Shown here one piece after another: positions 18,349 through 27,239 of a stretch of 64,000 bases of DNA. The translations under genes and the position numbers were made by a program. The notes under the pieces were generated by a model. It worked only from the letters and a program-made list of their open reading frames with translations. It was not told where the DNA came from and did not search any database. Origin of the DNA: JAJDXW01 sp965223775. GTDB taxonomy: Bacteria; Pseudomonadota; Gammaproteobacteria; HK1. The stretch's first letter is position 1, and every line of letters starts with the position of its first letter. The stretch covers positions 2,418,001 through 2,482,000 of the forward strand of contig OZ245021.1 of the NCBI GenBank assembly GCA_965223775.1. The letters are read 5' to 3'.

Positions 18349-19539
18349 ATGCTGAAGAAATTGTCAGTCCAGACCTTCAAGTCTCTGGAAGACATAGAGA
18401 TTGAACTGGGATCGGTCAATGTCTTCGTCGGCGCGAACGGAAGCGGAAAGAGTAATCTACTTGAAGCCCTTGGAGTTCTTTCTGCGGCAGCCGACGGTAG
18501 AGTTGACGACCAAACGCTATCTTACCGAGGTGTTCGCCCCGGACTGCCAGCACTCTATAAGTCTGCTTTCCCTGCCAGAAGTGGAAAACGAATCCCTCCC
18601 CATCTGTTTTTCGGGGCGTCGAGCGGGAAATCAAGATATGAAGTCTCGTTACACAACCCTTTGAAGAATCCGGCTCCCGCTTGGAGGTTCAAGACCGAGC
18701 TCTGGGAGGATTCAAACGATAGGCTTGTGGGATACTCTCCTGCCCAACCTAGAAAGCACAATCCCGAACGCGGATTGGCGGCGCTGAAGGCCGCGGATAC
18801 AGCTCCTGGACCCGCGCTTGATTTGTTAGGGACATTGCAAGAGTACGTCATATTCTCTCCGTCGACTGATGTACTACGCGGGTTAGCGCCGGACACACAG
18901 TCTAAACGACCAATGGGTTTGTCGGGAGGAAATCTGCCGCAGGCATTGCGCGAATTGCTTTCGCTCAGTCGACAGAATAAACGGATTCATAAAATCTTTC
19001 GTGATGTGCTTGGCCTAATCGACTGGGCGGACGATATACAGTCAATTCCGGCTCACCGACTAGGGCTTTCACCAAGCGCCGCAACTTCGAAGAGGGTGGT
19101 CACATTTCGAGATCGATACATGCGACGAGACCGGAATATGTTGTCGGCCCTTGACGTATCTGAAGGAGCATTGTATTCGGTGTTCCTTGCCGTGATTTCG
19201 GCACATTATGCGGCCCCCGCGCTTTGCGCAGTTGACAATGCGGACCATGGTTTGAATCCTCGTTTGGCTCGAGCACTGATGGAAAACCTGTGCCACTGGT
19301 ATTTGGCCGCGGACAAGCCTCGGCAGATCTTGTTGACAACCCACAATCCGCTAGTTCTGGATGGGTTGCCATTACAAGACAACAATGTTCGCCTGTTCAC
19401 GGTATCCCGCACAAGCAGAGGCCGCACGACCGTTCGTCGAGTGGTGGTCGACGATGGTTTATTGGGTAAAGCGGAGCAGGGTTGGTCACTGTCGCGACTG
19501 TGGGTGATGGGGCATCTCGGAGGTGTTCCTGATGTATGA
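18349..19539 (+). CDS. AAA family ATPase (RecF/OLD-like), module 1
   Basis: A 396-residue ATPase of the AAA15/RecF/OLD type: N-terminal FKSLEDIEIEL, Walker A GANGSGKSN at about 28-36, GLSGGNLPQALREL in the middle, a Walker B-like strand and C-terminal ILLTTHNPLVLD. The Walker B region is unusual: CAVDNADHGLNP where relatives have hhhhDEPExxLHP, so the catalytic Glu position is Asn. Lower GC than neighbours, a sign of transfer. A TOPRIM-like gene overlaps its end by 8 bases. Such pairs (for example AriA-AriB of PARIS, AbiLi-AbiLii) act in phage defence; that role is inferred here. Confidence 0.85.
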   Translation: MLKKLSVQTFKSLEDIEIELGSVNVFVGANGSGKSNLLEALGVLSAAADGRVDDQTLSYRGVRPGLPALYKSAFPARSGKRIPPHLFFGASSGKSRYEVSLHNPLKNPAPAWRFKTELWEDSNDRLVGYSPAQPRKHNPERGLAALKAADTAPGPALDLLGTLQEYVIFSPSTDVLRGLAPDTQSKRPMGLSGGNLPQALRELLSLSRQNKRIHKIFRDVLGLIDWADDIQSIPAHRLGLSPSAATSKRVVTFRDRYMRRDRNMLSALDVSEGALYSVFLAVISAHYAAPALCAVDNADHGLNPRLARALMENLCHWYLAADKPRQILLTTHNPLVLDGLPLQDNNVRLFTVSRTSRGRTTVRRVVVDDGLLGKAEQGWSLSRLWVMGHLGGVPDV

Positions 19540-20257
19540 GCCGTTGCGCATAGCAGCTGCTGTTGAAGGTCCAACCGACGCAATCTTGATTGAGGCGATT
19601 ATCCATGGCATTTTTCAAGACGTTGAGTTCGAGTTGCAGACACTGCAACCGGAAGGTTCGGTTGCCTTTGGCGCCTCGTCCTTCAGCAGAACGGGGGTTG
19701 GTTGGGTCGGCATCTATCGATGGAGTCGGCAGGCGGCCTCATAGGGCGGAGGCCGTGTTTCCGGTTCGTCCGTGCTCAGGAATCACGACATGCTTGTAGT
19801 GCATGTGGATGCGGACGTTGCGGAGAAGAAATATACGGATGGCAGCATTCGTGACGCCGAATACGAGGACTTGCCGTGTGTAGCACCGTGTCCTCCACCA
19901 GAGAGAACGACCAACGCATTGCGATCTGTCGTTCTTAATTGGCTTGGGGAGCCGGTTTGCCCGCCACGGATTGTCTTGTGCACGCCTTCCAAGAACATTG
20001 AGGCGTGGTTGTTGGCAGCTGTATGGCCCGACAATAATGTGATCCGGCGCGGCAATTGGGAATGTCGGAGCAGTCCGGAGCACCAGCTTCGGGCTCTACC
20101 CAAGGCCAGACGGTTCGAAAGAACCCCGGACGACTACAAGGCACGGCAGGGGAGGCTGACAGAGGCATGGCCGCAGGTCTCCGAAACCCTGACGGAGGCG
20201 GCAAGATTCGAACGGGAATTGCTCGATGGTATTCCTGCTAAGTTAAAGGTCAACTAA
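19532..20257 (+). pseudogene. TOPRIM-like partner of module 1, with in-frame TAG
   Basis: ATG 19532 with GGAGG nine bases upstream overlaps the ATPase gene by 8 bases. One frame runs from here to 20257 except for TAG at 19742-19744, about codon 71. The N-terminal piece has the TOPRIM-type acid loop VEGPTDA; after the stop the same frame gives VHVDADVAEKKY (the DxD strand), then SKNIEAWLLAAVW and an Arg/Lys-rich tail. Homology on both sides in one frame argues for a nonsense mutation. A restart at 19772 or 19790 would lack the acid loop. Likely an inactivated nuclease effector. Confidence 0.72.
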
Positions 20258-20399
20258 ATCGATCGTGAAATAGCCAGGGGAGGGGCCTGACCGTCGTCTT
20301 GCGGCCTCCGGCGAACTCCCGATCTCGATCGCCCATCGTATCTACGGAAGGGCGGCCCGGAGAAGCCCGGCCGAACCTCCCGCACGGGTCGACGTGGCG

Positions 20400-20651
20400 A
20401 CCCTGCGCATTCCGGCGATGATGACCACCCGTTCCGGAGTGAACGTGATCACTGAGTGCAGGCCAAGTGGTCACCGCTCGGAACGAAGCGACGCGGGTGT
20501 CAGACCATGAGCTGCGACAATCCGTTTGGGTCAACGTTTGACGCCTTTGATGCATGGATACTCCTTTCGGGTCGAGCTGGTAGGCGCTGTGCACAAGCCG
20601 GTCGAGGATGGCGTCGGCCAAAGCCCGCGCTCGATACCAGCTTCCATTCAA
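20400..20651 (-). mobile_element. IS21-family remnant: 3' end of istB and element end
   Basis: On the minus strand ARALADAILDRLVHSAYQLDPKG reads like the C-terminal helix of IstB, the IS21 helper ATPase. The frame then loses homology. Downstream, GCATTCCGGCGATGATGACCACCC and GTGATCACTGAG resemble the terminal region of IS21-type elements. No intact istA or istB remains. The stretch 20258-20400 shows nothing recognisable. Confidence 0.55.
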
Positions 20652-20671
20652 TCACGAACCTTGTCGGCACT

Positions 20672-21186
20672 TTATTCCGTGAGAGGGACGTCACAAAGTC
20701 GATTGAACACTGCATCATTCGTGAACCTCGCACCTGAGACCTCCGGAAGCAGACGTCCATATTGACCCCAGTTCAGCACGTGCAGGTCGGCATAAACACG
20801 ACCCTCCGGCGCCCTTCTGACGAGCTGGGCATTCCAGGCAGGCATGTGCGCGAAAATCAGGAGACGCTCAGCAGAGTAATCCACCTACTCCAAGCAGCTG
20901 CTGTAGGAGGGGCCTCCTTCTCAAGCAAGTGAATGCGGCCCACATGAATCCGAATCCCACGGCCGTTGTCTTCCCATCGGGCGTCGTCGCCCAACCAAGC
21001 GTAGTCTGCATTGCCAAAGCGGGCTCCGAAAGTCGCGCGGTCCGCCTTACCGATGTAGACAAGAGCCCCGGCTCCATAGACCGGATGATGGCAATAGATC
21101 TGATAGACCCCGTAGTCAGCGCCACCGTCCAGATCAAGCACCTGACCGTACGTGTAGGGGCCACTCCAAACAAGGTTGATTGCCAT
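20672..21186 (-). pseudogene. GIY-YIG nuclease-like gene with a frameshift
   Basis: ATG 21186 is preceded by GGAGGAG. The first about 100 codons contain a GIY-YIG-like core, GVYQIYCHHPVYG then LVYIGKADRATFGARF, and end with an acidic helix. At about 20885-20895 the frame changes; the next frame continues DYSAERLLIFAHMPAWN and runs to 20672. A single-base shift joins them into about 170 residues. It lies just after module 1 and the IS21 scrap, in the same lower-GC zone. Function unknown; GIY-YIG proteins cut DNA in repair, restriction and homing. Confidence 0.62.
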
Positions 21187-21719
21187 AGTCTCCTCCTCCC
21201 CAAGAGGTATCTTGCCCGAAGAAGGCAGACCGATTCCGCCTCTCGTCGAGTGGTGCGTGCGGCGGGACTACGGCTACGCAACTGGATGCGTGTGGGTGCT
21301 CGCCCGCTTCGAGTCGGGCGCCCGGCGCGAAGCCGAGCCAGTGCTTCGGGGAGTGTTCCCGACGTCGGCCCCCGCCGGTCCGGTCGAGGCGTTCCCGCGA
21401 GCCGAGTACGCGGGGCGGCAGTGACCGCGCGACTTCACCGCCGGCGTGAAGCTCTGGTGTCGGACGTCGGCCGGCTCAGAAGCGCTCTGAGCGCGCGGAA
21501 GCGCTCAGCCGTACCACCGCCTTCCGTGGCCGGAGAACGGCCAGAGAACGGGCGAGACAGCCGCGCAGCGACGCGACGAAGCGCCCCCGCGAATTCGGCT
21601 CCCTTCGCGCTTGTCGCTGACCGCCCTAATGGAGCCACCCATGTTCGGGTTAATGCAGCCACTCACGGGTGCTGCTCTGGGGTCTCGGCCGGGGTGATTA
21701 TTTCCTTGTTTTAGCTCCT
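21187..21719. other. Spacer with no supported gene
   Basis: Contains an open frame at 21176-21424 that overlaps the start region of the GIY-YIG gene on the other strand and has no recognisable domain. A GAGCG/CGCTC hairpin lies near 21485-21510. Nothing else is seen. Confidence 0.4.
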
Positions 21720-22582
21720 GTGGCAACGGTTGGTTTTCGGGGCTCGGGCACCCTCAATGCGGACGCGGACCGGGCGACGGACGAACGCTACACGACGGAC
21801 ATCGACATGCGCATGGGCGCGCTTGGAGTGCGCGGCGAGGTCGTCTCGCCGAAGGCGCCGGGGGGCTCGCGGTGAACGTCAAGTCCGATGCCTTCTGGGT
21901 CCGGATGGACTCGGACGCGATTGCGTCCGAGGACGGGAACCTGCACGCATCGCAAACCGATGCAAGCCGGGTGCGGCTCGTGCTCGAGGGCTCGGGAGCA
22001 GTCGAGCTCGACGAAGGGACGCTCACCCCGTCGCTCGAGCTCGGGTTGCGCCACGACGGCGGGGACGCGGAGACCGGCACCGGGCTCGAAGCCGGCGCGG
22101 GGCTTCGCTACGCGGCGGGGGCGCTCACCATCGGGGCCCAAGTCCGCACCCTCGTCGCGCACGAGGCGTCGGGCTACGAGGAATGGGGCGTGAGCGGCTC
22201 GGTGCGGCTCGCCCCCGGCGCGTCGGGGCGGGGGCTCTCGCTCAAGCTCGCGCCCGTGTGGGGCGCACCGTCGAGCGGCGTGGAGCATCTGTGGTCCGCC
22301 CGCGATGCGGGGGGGCTCGTCGGGACCGAAGACTTCGAGGCCGGGCGCCGCCTCGAGGCCGAGCTCGGGTACGGCATCGCACTCTCGGGGACGAGGGGAC
22401 TGCTGACCCCGTACACGGCCCTCTCGTGGCGCCAAGGCAGCGCCCGCACCCACCACCGCACCGGGGCGCGCTGGCAGCTCGCTCGAGCGGCCGCCGTGGG
22501 CCTCGAATGGACGCATGAGCCGGGCACCGGCGCAAAGCCTCCGGCAAACGCGCTCATGCTCCGCACGCAAGTGCGGTGGTAG
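21720..22582 (+). pseudogene. C-terminal autotransporter beta-barrel fragment, frameshifted
   Basis: Alternating hydrophobic/polar strands such as RYTTDIDMRMGALGVRGEV, TPSLELGLRHDGGDAETG and LEAELGYGIAL, with a terminal aromatic (VRW), are typical of the C-terminal barrel of autotransporter outer-membrane proteins. The passenger and N-terminal barrel strands are missing: nothing upstream encodes them. The first strands are in a different frame from the rest; the change falls at a G6 run near 21857-21862 (PKAPGG then NVKSDAFWVRMDSD). A relic of a large surface protein. Confidence 0.75.
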
Positions 22583-22883
22583 CCCGAACCCGCGCATGAA
22601 GCGGGCCCTCGCAGCCCTCGCGACCGCGGTCGCGGTCACGGGCTGCAAGGGCGGGCCGCCGGGAACCTTCACCCCGTCGCCGGGCGGCCCGGGCAAGCCC
22701 GCCCGGGCCTGCCTCACGCGCGCGGATGATGCTCGCGAGGTCTTGTGAAGCAGGCTTGCGCCCGACGGCCTCGCGCAGGATCAGCCGGGCTTCCTCTTCC
22801 ATGGAACGGCCGTTCCCCGCAGCCCGCGTGCGCAGCCGGGTCTTCACGTCGTCATCGAGATTGCGGATCGTGATGCTCGCCAT
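22554..22883 (-). CDS. FitA-like ribbon-helix-helix antitoxin, orphan
   Basis: Residues 1-45 read MASITIRNLDDDVKTRLRTRA then GRSMEEEARLILREAVG, the ribbon-helix-helix domain of FitA/StbC-type antitoxins, which dimerise on operator DNA and hold a PIN toxin (FitB). After residue 60 (LASIIRAREAG) the tail is Arg/Gly-rich, whereas FitA proteins end with a short toxin-binding segment; the frame runs on to 22554 only because no stop is met. No FitB gene is present. Probably a decayed orphan; the true coding end may be near 22690. Confidence 0.6.
   Translation of the reverse strand: MASITIRNLDDDVKTRLRTRAAGNGRSMEEEARLILREAVGRKPASQDLASIIRAREAGPGGLARAARRRGEGSRRPALAARDRDRGREGCEGPLHARVRATTALACGA
22596..22748 (+). 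CDS. Possible small lipoprotein
   Basis: A 50-codon frame beginning MKRALAALATAVAVTGCKGG, which looks like a lipoprotein signal with a lipobox (VTGC, Cys17), followed by a Gly/Pro-rich tail. It starts 13 bases after the autotransporter relic. Its 3' half overlaps the antitoxin gene on the other strand, so only one of the two C-termini is likely to be real. No homologue recognised. Confidence 0.35.
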   Translation: MKRALAALATAVAVTGCKGGPPGTFTPSPGGPGKPARACLTRADDAREVL

Positions 22884-23085
22884 GTTCATGCTCCCCGTCC
22901 GTCCCCGACCCCAAGTTATCCGCCGATTGCGATGCAATCATGCGACCACGGGCGAACAGACCGACCGCCGACGCCAGTGCGCAGGTCGCACCGTCGACTA
23001 TTCCGCCGTGGCGCCGCACGCCACAGGGCCTCCGGCGGCCGGGCGGGTTCGTCCGGGGCGGGTGACGGGACTTCGGAGCGGCGTA

Positions 23086-24132
23086 TCAGCCCCAGACCTG
23101 CTCCGCTACTCGCAGGAAGTTGCCGCCGAGCACCGCGCGGACGTCGGCTTCGCCTCTCCCCCGGCGCAGGAGCTCGGCGGTGAGCTCGCGGAGCTGCGCG
23201 GGGGCCGCGCACCGCACCGCGCCCCCCGGGTACTGCTCGCGCGGCCAGTAGTCCTCGTTTCCGGCCAGCGTCTCCTGGAAGCTCGCATCGACATCGGATT
23301 CGAAGAAGTAGTCGAGGCCGATCCCCACGTGGTCGGAGCCGACGAGGTCGAGCAGATACTCGACGTGGTCGGCGAGGGTAGCGGTGCGGATGTCGTCCTC
23401 GCCGAGAAAGAGGCCGATCCCGTTGACCCCGACCACCCCGCCGGTGGCCGCGCACGCCCGCGCCTGCTCGTCCCGGATGTTTCGCTCGTGGTCGCGGAGC
23501 GCGCGCGGATTGGAGTGGGAGAAGATGACCGGCGCCCGCGAGAGCTCCATCGCCTCCAGGGTGGTGCGGTAGCCGCAGTGCGAGCAGTCGATCAGCATCC
23601 CGAGCGCGTTCATCTCCCGGACCGCGGCGCGGCCGAAGTCGGTGAGGCCGAGGTCCTCGTCGTGACAGCCGCCCCCGGCGATGCTGTTCCGGTTGTACGC
23701 GAACAGGATCTGGCGCACCCCGAGCGCGTGGACGAGGTGCAGCATGTCGATGGATCCGTCGAGGGCGTTCATGCCCTCGAGGTCGAAGGCGACCGCCATC
23801 CGTCCCGCCGCGCGGGCCGCGTGCACCTCCCGGGCGGTGCCCGCGAGGGCGTAGTCCTGCGACGCTTCGAGCCACCGCCGGAACGCGGCGAGCACCCGGA
23901 TCGTGTCCGTCCAGCGCTGGACGTCGTAGCCGACGTTGACCGACAGGAAGTCGACGCCCGCGTCCTTCCAGACCGCGAGGTTGCGGAGGTCCGTGGTCGG
24001 CCGGGACTCGAAGCCGGCGTGGGCGTCCCAGACGAAGGCGTCCGCGTAGAGCGCTTCGGCGGCAGCCGTGGGGTCCGCGTCACCCTTTCGTTCGGGCCGG
24101 TCCTCCACCCGGCCGCGGCCCGGATCAGCCAT
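23086..24132 (-). CDS. Membrane dipeptidase (renal dipeptidase family)
   Basis: A 348-residue zinc peptidase-fold protein of the M19 family, which hydrolyses dipeptides including L,D- or D-containing ones. Visible motifs: FVWDAHAGF where relatives have DGHxD (the second ligand Asp appears to be Gly), FDLEGMNALDG, IDCSHCGYRT, FSHSNPRAL and HVGIGLDYFF. No signal peptide, so probably cytoplasmic. Start is ATG 24132, overlapping the methyltransferase stop by 8 bases. The altered first zinc ligand could change metal use or activity. Confidence 0.85.
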   Translation of the reverse strand: MADPGRGRVEDRPERKGDADPTAAAEALYADAFVWDAHAGFESRPTTDLRNLAVWKDAGVDFLSVNVGYDVQRWTDTIRVLAAFRRWLEASQDYALAGTAREVHAARAAGRMAVAFDLEGMNALDGSIDMLHLVHALGVRQILFAYNRNSIAGGGCHDEDLGLTDFGRAAVREMNALGMLIDCSHCGYRTTLEAMELSRAPVIFSHSNPRALRDHERNIRDEQARACAATGGVVGVNGIGLFLGEDDIRTATLADHVEYLLDLVGSDHVGIGLDYFFESDVDASFQETLAGNEDYWPREQYPGGAVRCAAPAQLRELTAELLRRGRGEADVRAVLGGNFLRVAEQVWG

Positions 24133-24727
24133 GGCCGGCTCCGTCCGCGCGGCGCGCGACGAGGAGCCACCCCGGTCGCTCGATCCGGTCCATGTAGTTC
24201 GTCTCCTCGGTGCGTTCGACGGTCCAGACGCCGGCCGCCTCGAGGCGTCGGAGGTGGGCCGGATAGTCGTCCTCGACCCAGGGGATGGCATTGGCGTAGA
24301 GCACGATCGCGCCCCCCGGCCGCGCCGGCCGGGCGAAGTGTTCGAGGTCCTCGAGTCCGACGTGGCCGCCGCCGAACACCCCGACCGCGACAACCGCGTC
24401 GTATCGCTCGGGCTCGATGGCGCCCGGGTCGCGCACATCGCCCTCGAAGAGATCGCGGTAGACGCCCTTGGCGCGGGCCTCCGCGAGCATGCGCGGAGAG
24501 GCGTCGAACCCGTCGATGGCCGAGAACCCGCTGGCCGCGAGCTCGACCGCCACCAGCCCGGTGCCGCAGCCGATGTCGATGATCTCGGCGCCCCGGTCCG
24601 GGCACGCGGCGGCCATCGCGTCGGCCGCGATCCGGTGGGCGGTGTACCCGAATCCGCCGACGAGGTCCGACTCGTAGGTCGGTGCCCACGCTTCGTAGAC
24701 CTCGTGCGCGTCGTCCTGGGCGGTCAT
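24125..24727 (-). CDS. Class I SAM-dependent methyltransferase
   Basis: A 200-residue Rossmann-fold methyltransferase: YEAWAPTYESD start, motif I DIGCGTG at 51-57, the acidic FDASPRML loop binding SAM and a late RPGGAIVLYAN. The N-terminal wording resembles the UbiE/Williams-Beuren-like group. Substrate unknown. Translationally coupled to the following dipeptidase and 49 bases downstream of the SDR gene, so the three probably form an operon. Confidence 0.87.
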   Translation of the reverse strand: MTAQDDAHEVYEAWAPTYESDLVGGFGYTAHRIAADAMAAACPDRGAEIIDIGCGTGLVAVELAASGFSAIDGFDASPRMLAEARAKGVYRDLFEGDVRDPGAIEPERYDAVVAVGVFGGGHVGLEDLEHFARPARPGGAIVLYANAIPWVEDDYPAHLRRLEAAGVWTVERTEETNYMDRIERPGWLLVARRADGAGHG

Positions 24728-24776
24728 CGCGGTGAGCTTCGCGACGAACCCGTGGAGCCCTCCGCGCCCGGCGGGG

Positions 24777-25583
24777 CTACTCACGGGCGGGCACGGGCGG
24801 CTCGCCGCCCCGGCTGCGAAAGTAGCTCTCGTACGCATGCGCGGAACCGAGGAGGATGCCGCCGTCCACGACGAGCTCCGCTCCGGTGCACATCGCCGCC
24901 CGCGGCGAGAGGAAGAAGAGGATGGCGTTCGCGATGTCCCCGGGCTCGACGAGGCGCCCGAGGGGAACGCTTGCCGCGAACTGCTCCTGCGCGCCACCCG
25001 GTGACGCGTCGCCGCCGCCAAGGAGCCGGGTGCGGGTCGTTCCCGGGAAGACCGCATTGGCCCGGATGCGCCACGGCGCGAGCTCGTAGGCGAGATGCCG
25101 GGTGAAGCCGACCATTCCCCACTTCGAGACGGTATAGGGAATGTCCGCCCCGAGCGAGATGTTCTTGGCGGCGACCGACGCGAGGTTGACGATGGCTCCA
25201 CCACCCCTCGCCCGGAGGTGCGGAACCACCGCCCTGGTGCAGTTGAACGCGCTCTTGAGATTGATGGCGAGGAGCTCGTCCCAGTCATCGGCGTCCGTCG
25301 CGTCGAGGAGCCTTCGCGGACTGACCCCGGCGTTGTTGACGAGTCCGTCGAGACCGCCCTGGGCTTCCGCCGCCGCGTCGATCTCCCGCGCCACGGCTTC
25401 GGGATCGCGCAACTCGACCTGCGAGAAGCGGCATCCGGGGAGCGACTCCGCGACGTGCGTTCCGTCGTCCCGGTCGAAGATGGTGACCCTGGCCCCGGCT
25501 TCGCAGAGCGCGCGGGCGGTGGCCTCGCCGATCCCTCTCGCACCGCCGGTGACGACGGCGGAAAAGCCGTTGAGCTCGCTCAT
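24777..25583 (-). CDS. Short-chain dehydrogenase/reductase
   Basis: A 268-residue classical SDR: TGGARGIG at 12-19, NNAG at 83-86, Ser near 136, Tyr150 and Lys154 in YTVSK, and a C-terminal GAELVVDGGI. GGAG precedes the ATG at 25583. First gene of a leftward three-gene group with the methyltransferase and dipeptidase, which hints at processing of a small amino-acid-derived compound, but the substrate is not evident. Confidence 0.9.
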   Translation of the reverse strand: MSELNGFSAVVTGGARGIGEATARALCEAGARVTIFDRDDGTHVAESLPGCRFSQVELRDPEAVAREIDAAAEAQGGLDGLVNNAGVSPRRLLDATDADDWDELLAINLKSAFNCTRAVVPHLRARGGGAIVNLASVAAKNISLGADIPYTVSKWGMVGFTRHLAYELAPWRIRANAVFPGTTRTRLLGGGDASPGGAQEQFAASVPLGRLVEPGDIANAILFFLSPRAAMCTGAELVVDGGILLGSAHAYESYFRSRGGEPPVPARE

Positions 25584-25795
25584 TTGCTGGTTCTCCAGGG
25601 TTCGCCGGGGGGCGGCTCGCGCCGCGCATCCATTCCTCTCCCCAGGGACAGGTCCTCTCCCCAGGGACAGGCGCGTCCGGGGTGTCGTGTATCCATGATA
25701 CAGCCGGAGGTCCGGTGCCGGAGGGGCGTCGCCCGCGGGTCATGGGGCACGACGCCGCCTGACGGCCGAGCGCGAAGACTGGCATACTCGCGGCC

Positions 25796-26740
25796 ATGTC
25801 CACTTCAACGCATCCGTCCGCGCAGTCGGGGGCGAGCAAGACCGCCCGGAACCCGGTCAAGATCGCGCCGGTCGAGGGTCCGCTTCCGCGCAAGCCCCCC
25901 TGGATCAGGGTCCGCGCCCCGGTGGGGCCGCGGGTCGCGGCGCTCAAGGGTCTCCTTCGCGAGCAGCGTCTCGTCACCGTGTGCGAGGAGGCCTCCTGCC
26001 CGAACCTCGGGGAGTGCTTCGCGCACGGCACCGCGACGTTCATGGTCATGGGCGAGCTGTGCACCCGCCGTTGTCCGTTCTGCGACGTGGCGCACGGGCG
26101 ACCGGACGCGCTCGATCCCGCGGAGCCGCTCCGCCTCGCGACCGCGGTGGCGCGGATGGGGCTCCGGCACGTCGTCATCACCTCGGTGGACCGTGACGAT
26201 CTCCGCGACGGCGGGGCCGGCCACTTCGCGGCGTGCGTGCGCGCGGTCCGGGGGCGGGCGCCCTCGACTCGCATCGAGATCCTCGTCCCCGATTTCCGGG
26301 GACGGATGGAGCGCGCCCTCGAGGCGCTCGCCGCCGCGCCGCCCGACGTGTTCAACCACAACCTCGAGACCGTGCCCCGCCTCTATCGCAAGGTGCGCCC
26401 GGGGGCGGACTACGCCTGGTCGCTCAAGCTGCTCCAGCGCTTCGGAGACGCCCATCCCGGCGTTCCCGTCAAGTCGGGGCTCATGGTCGGGGTGGGGGAG
26501 ACGGACGACGAGATCGTGGAGGTGATGCACGACCTGCATGCCCACGGCTGCTCCATGCTCACCGTCGGCCAGTACCTCCAGCCGAGCCGCGGGCATCTCC
26601 CGGTGGAGCGCTTCGTCGAGCCCGCCCGGTTCGAGGAGTTCCGGCGAATCGGCGAGGAGATCGGATTCGCGAACGTCGCGAGCGGCCCGCTCGTGCGTTC
26701 GTCGTACCACGCCGACCGCCAGGCGGCCGAGGTCGCCTGA
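25796..26740 (+). CDS. lipA: Lipoyl synthase
   Basis: Radical-SAM enzyme of 314 residues that inserts two sulphurs into the octanoyl group on lipoyl domains. Both iron-sulphur clusters are visible: the auxiliary cluster Cys63/Cys68/Cys74 (CEEASCPNLGEC) and the radical-SAM cluster Cys89/Cys93/Cys96 (CTRRCPFC). The essential C-terminal Ser is in VRSSYHAD. Length is normal. No lipB is adjacent. A diverged, internally deleted second copy lies at 29209-29448, beyond an ATPase/TOPRIM pair. Confidence 0.96.
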   Translation: MSTSTHPSAQSGASKTARNPVKIAPVEGPLPRKPPWIRVRAPVGPRVAALKGLLREQRLVTVCEEASCPNLGECFAHGTATFMVMGELCTRRCPFCDVAHGRPDALDPAEPLRLATAVARMGLRHVVITSVDRDDLRDGGAGHFAACVRAVRGRAPSTRIEILVPDFRGRMERALEALAAAPPDVFNHNLETVPRLYRKVRPGADYAWSLKLLQRFGDAHPGVPVKSGLMVGVGETDDEIVEVMHDLHAHGCSMLTVGQYLQPSRGHLPVERFVEPARFEEFRRIGEEIGFANVASGPLVRSSYHADRQAAEVA

Positions 26741-27239
26741 GCCTCCCTCGGCGGGGAACGGGAGTGTCCACCAACTTCGCGGCGCCGTTTGCGGAAGATT
26801 GCACACCTTACCCCGAGGAGACCTGAAACGATGGTTCGCATCCCTTCGGGTGGCGTCCGTCGTGGCCCGTCCTTCCATCCTGATTCTGTCGGTTTCGTGA
26901 TTAGAGGCGTTGCCCTGCCAGTTTTCGGCCTACAATCTCACACCATGCATCCCTGTGAGCTGACGCGACGCTCCCACTCTATCTTGCCGGGGTTGTTGCA
27001 TTCAGTGGAACGGGGGTGTTTGTCCGTGGCCATGAGCGAGCAGAGGTGTCGCGCGTATCCCGCGGAGAATGCACGCAATGAGGTATTGGAGACCAGGACC
27101 GCGCAGACTGCGTTGCCTCCTCTTGGAAGGGTCGACGGCACGTTTTCTCACGAATGCACACGTTCAACCAGGCACGAAGCGACAGCGCTCTTTGCGAGTT
27201 CCGCCGCCGTGCTGGTTTCGCTAGAATGGAGATAACAAG
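26741..27239 (+). other. Lower-GC spacer upstream of ATPase module 2
   Basis: About 500 bases with visibly lower GC than lipA. The rightward open frame over 26789-27235 has no recognisable domain. The base composition matches the following ATPase gene, so this is probably the left part of the transferred segment and may carry its promoter. Confidence 0.45.

Noticed and set aside
19742..19744. TAG in the module 1 partner as a pyrrolysine or other recoded codon
   Set aside because: No pyrrolysine genes are seen, bacterial pyrrolysine use is rare and confined to methylamine-type enzymes, and the residue is not at a conserved site. A nonsense mutation is simpler.
21176..21424. 82-codon open frame between the GIY-YIG gene and the autotransporter relic
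   Set aside because: Overlaps the start region of the GIY-YIG gene on the other strand, lacks a ribosome site and recognisable domain, and open frames this size are common at this GC.
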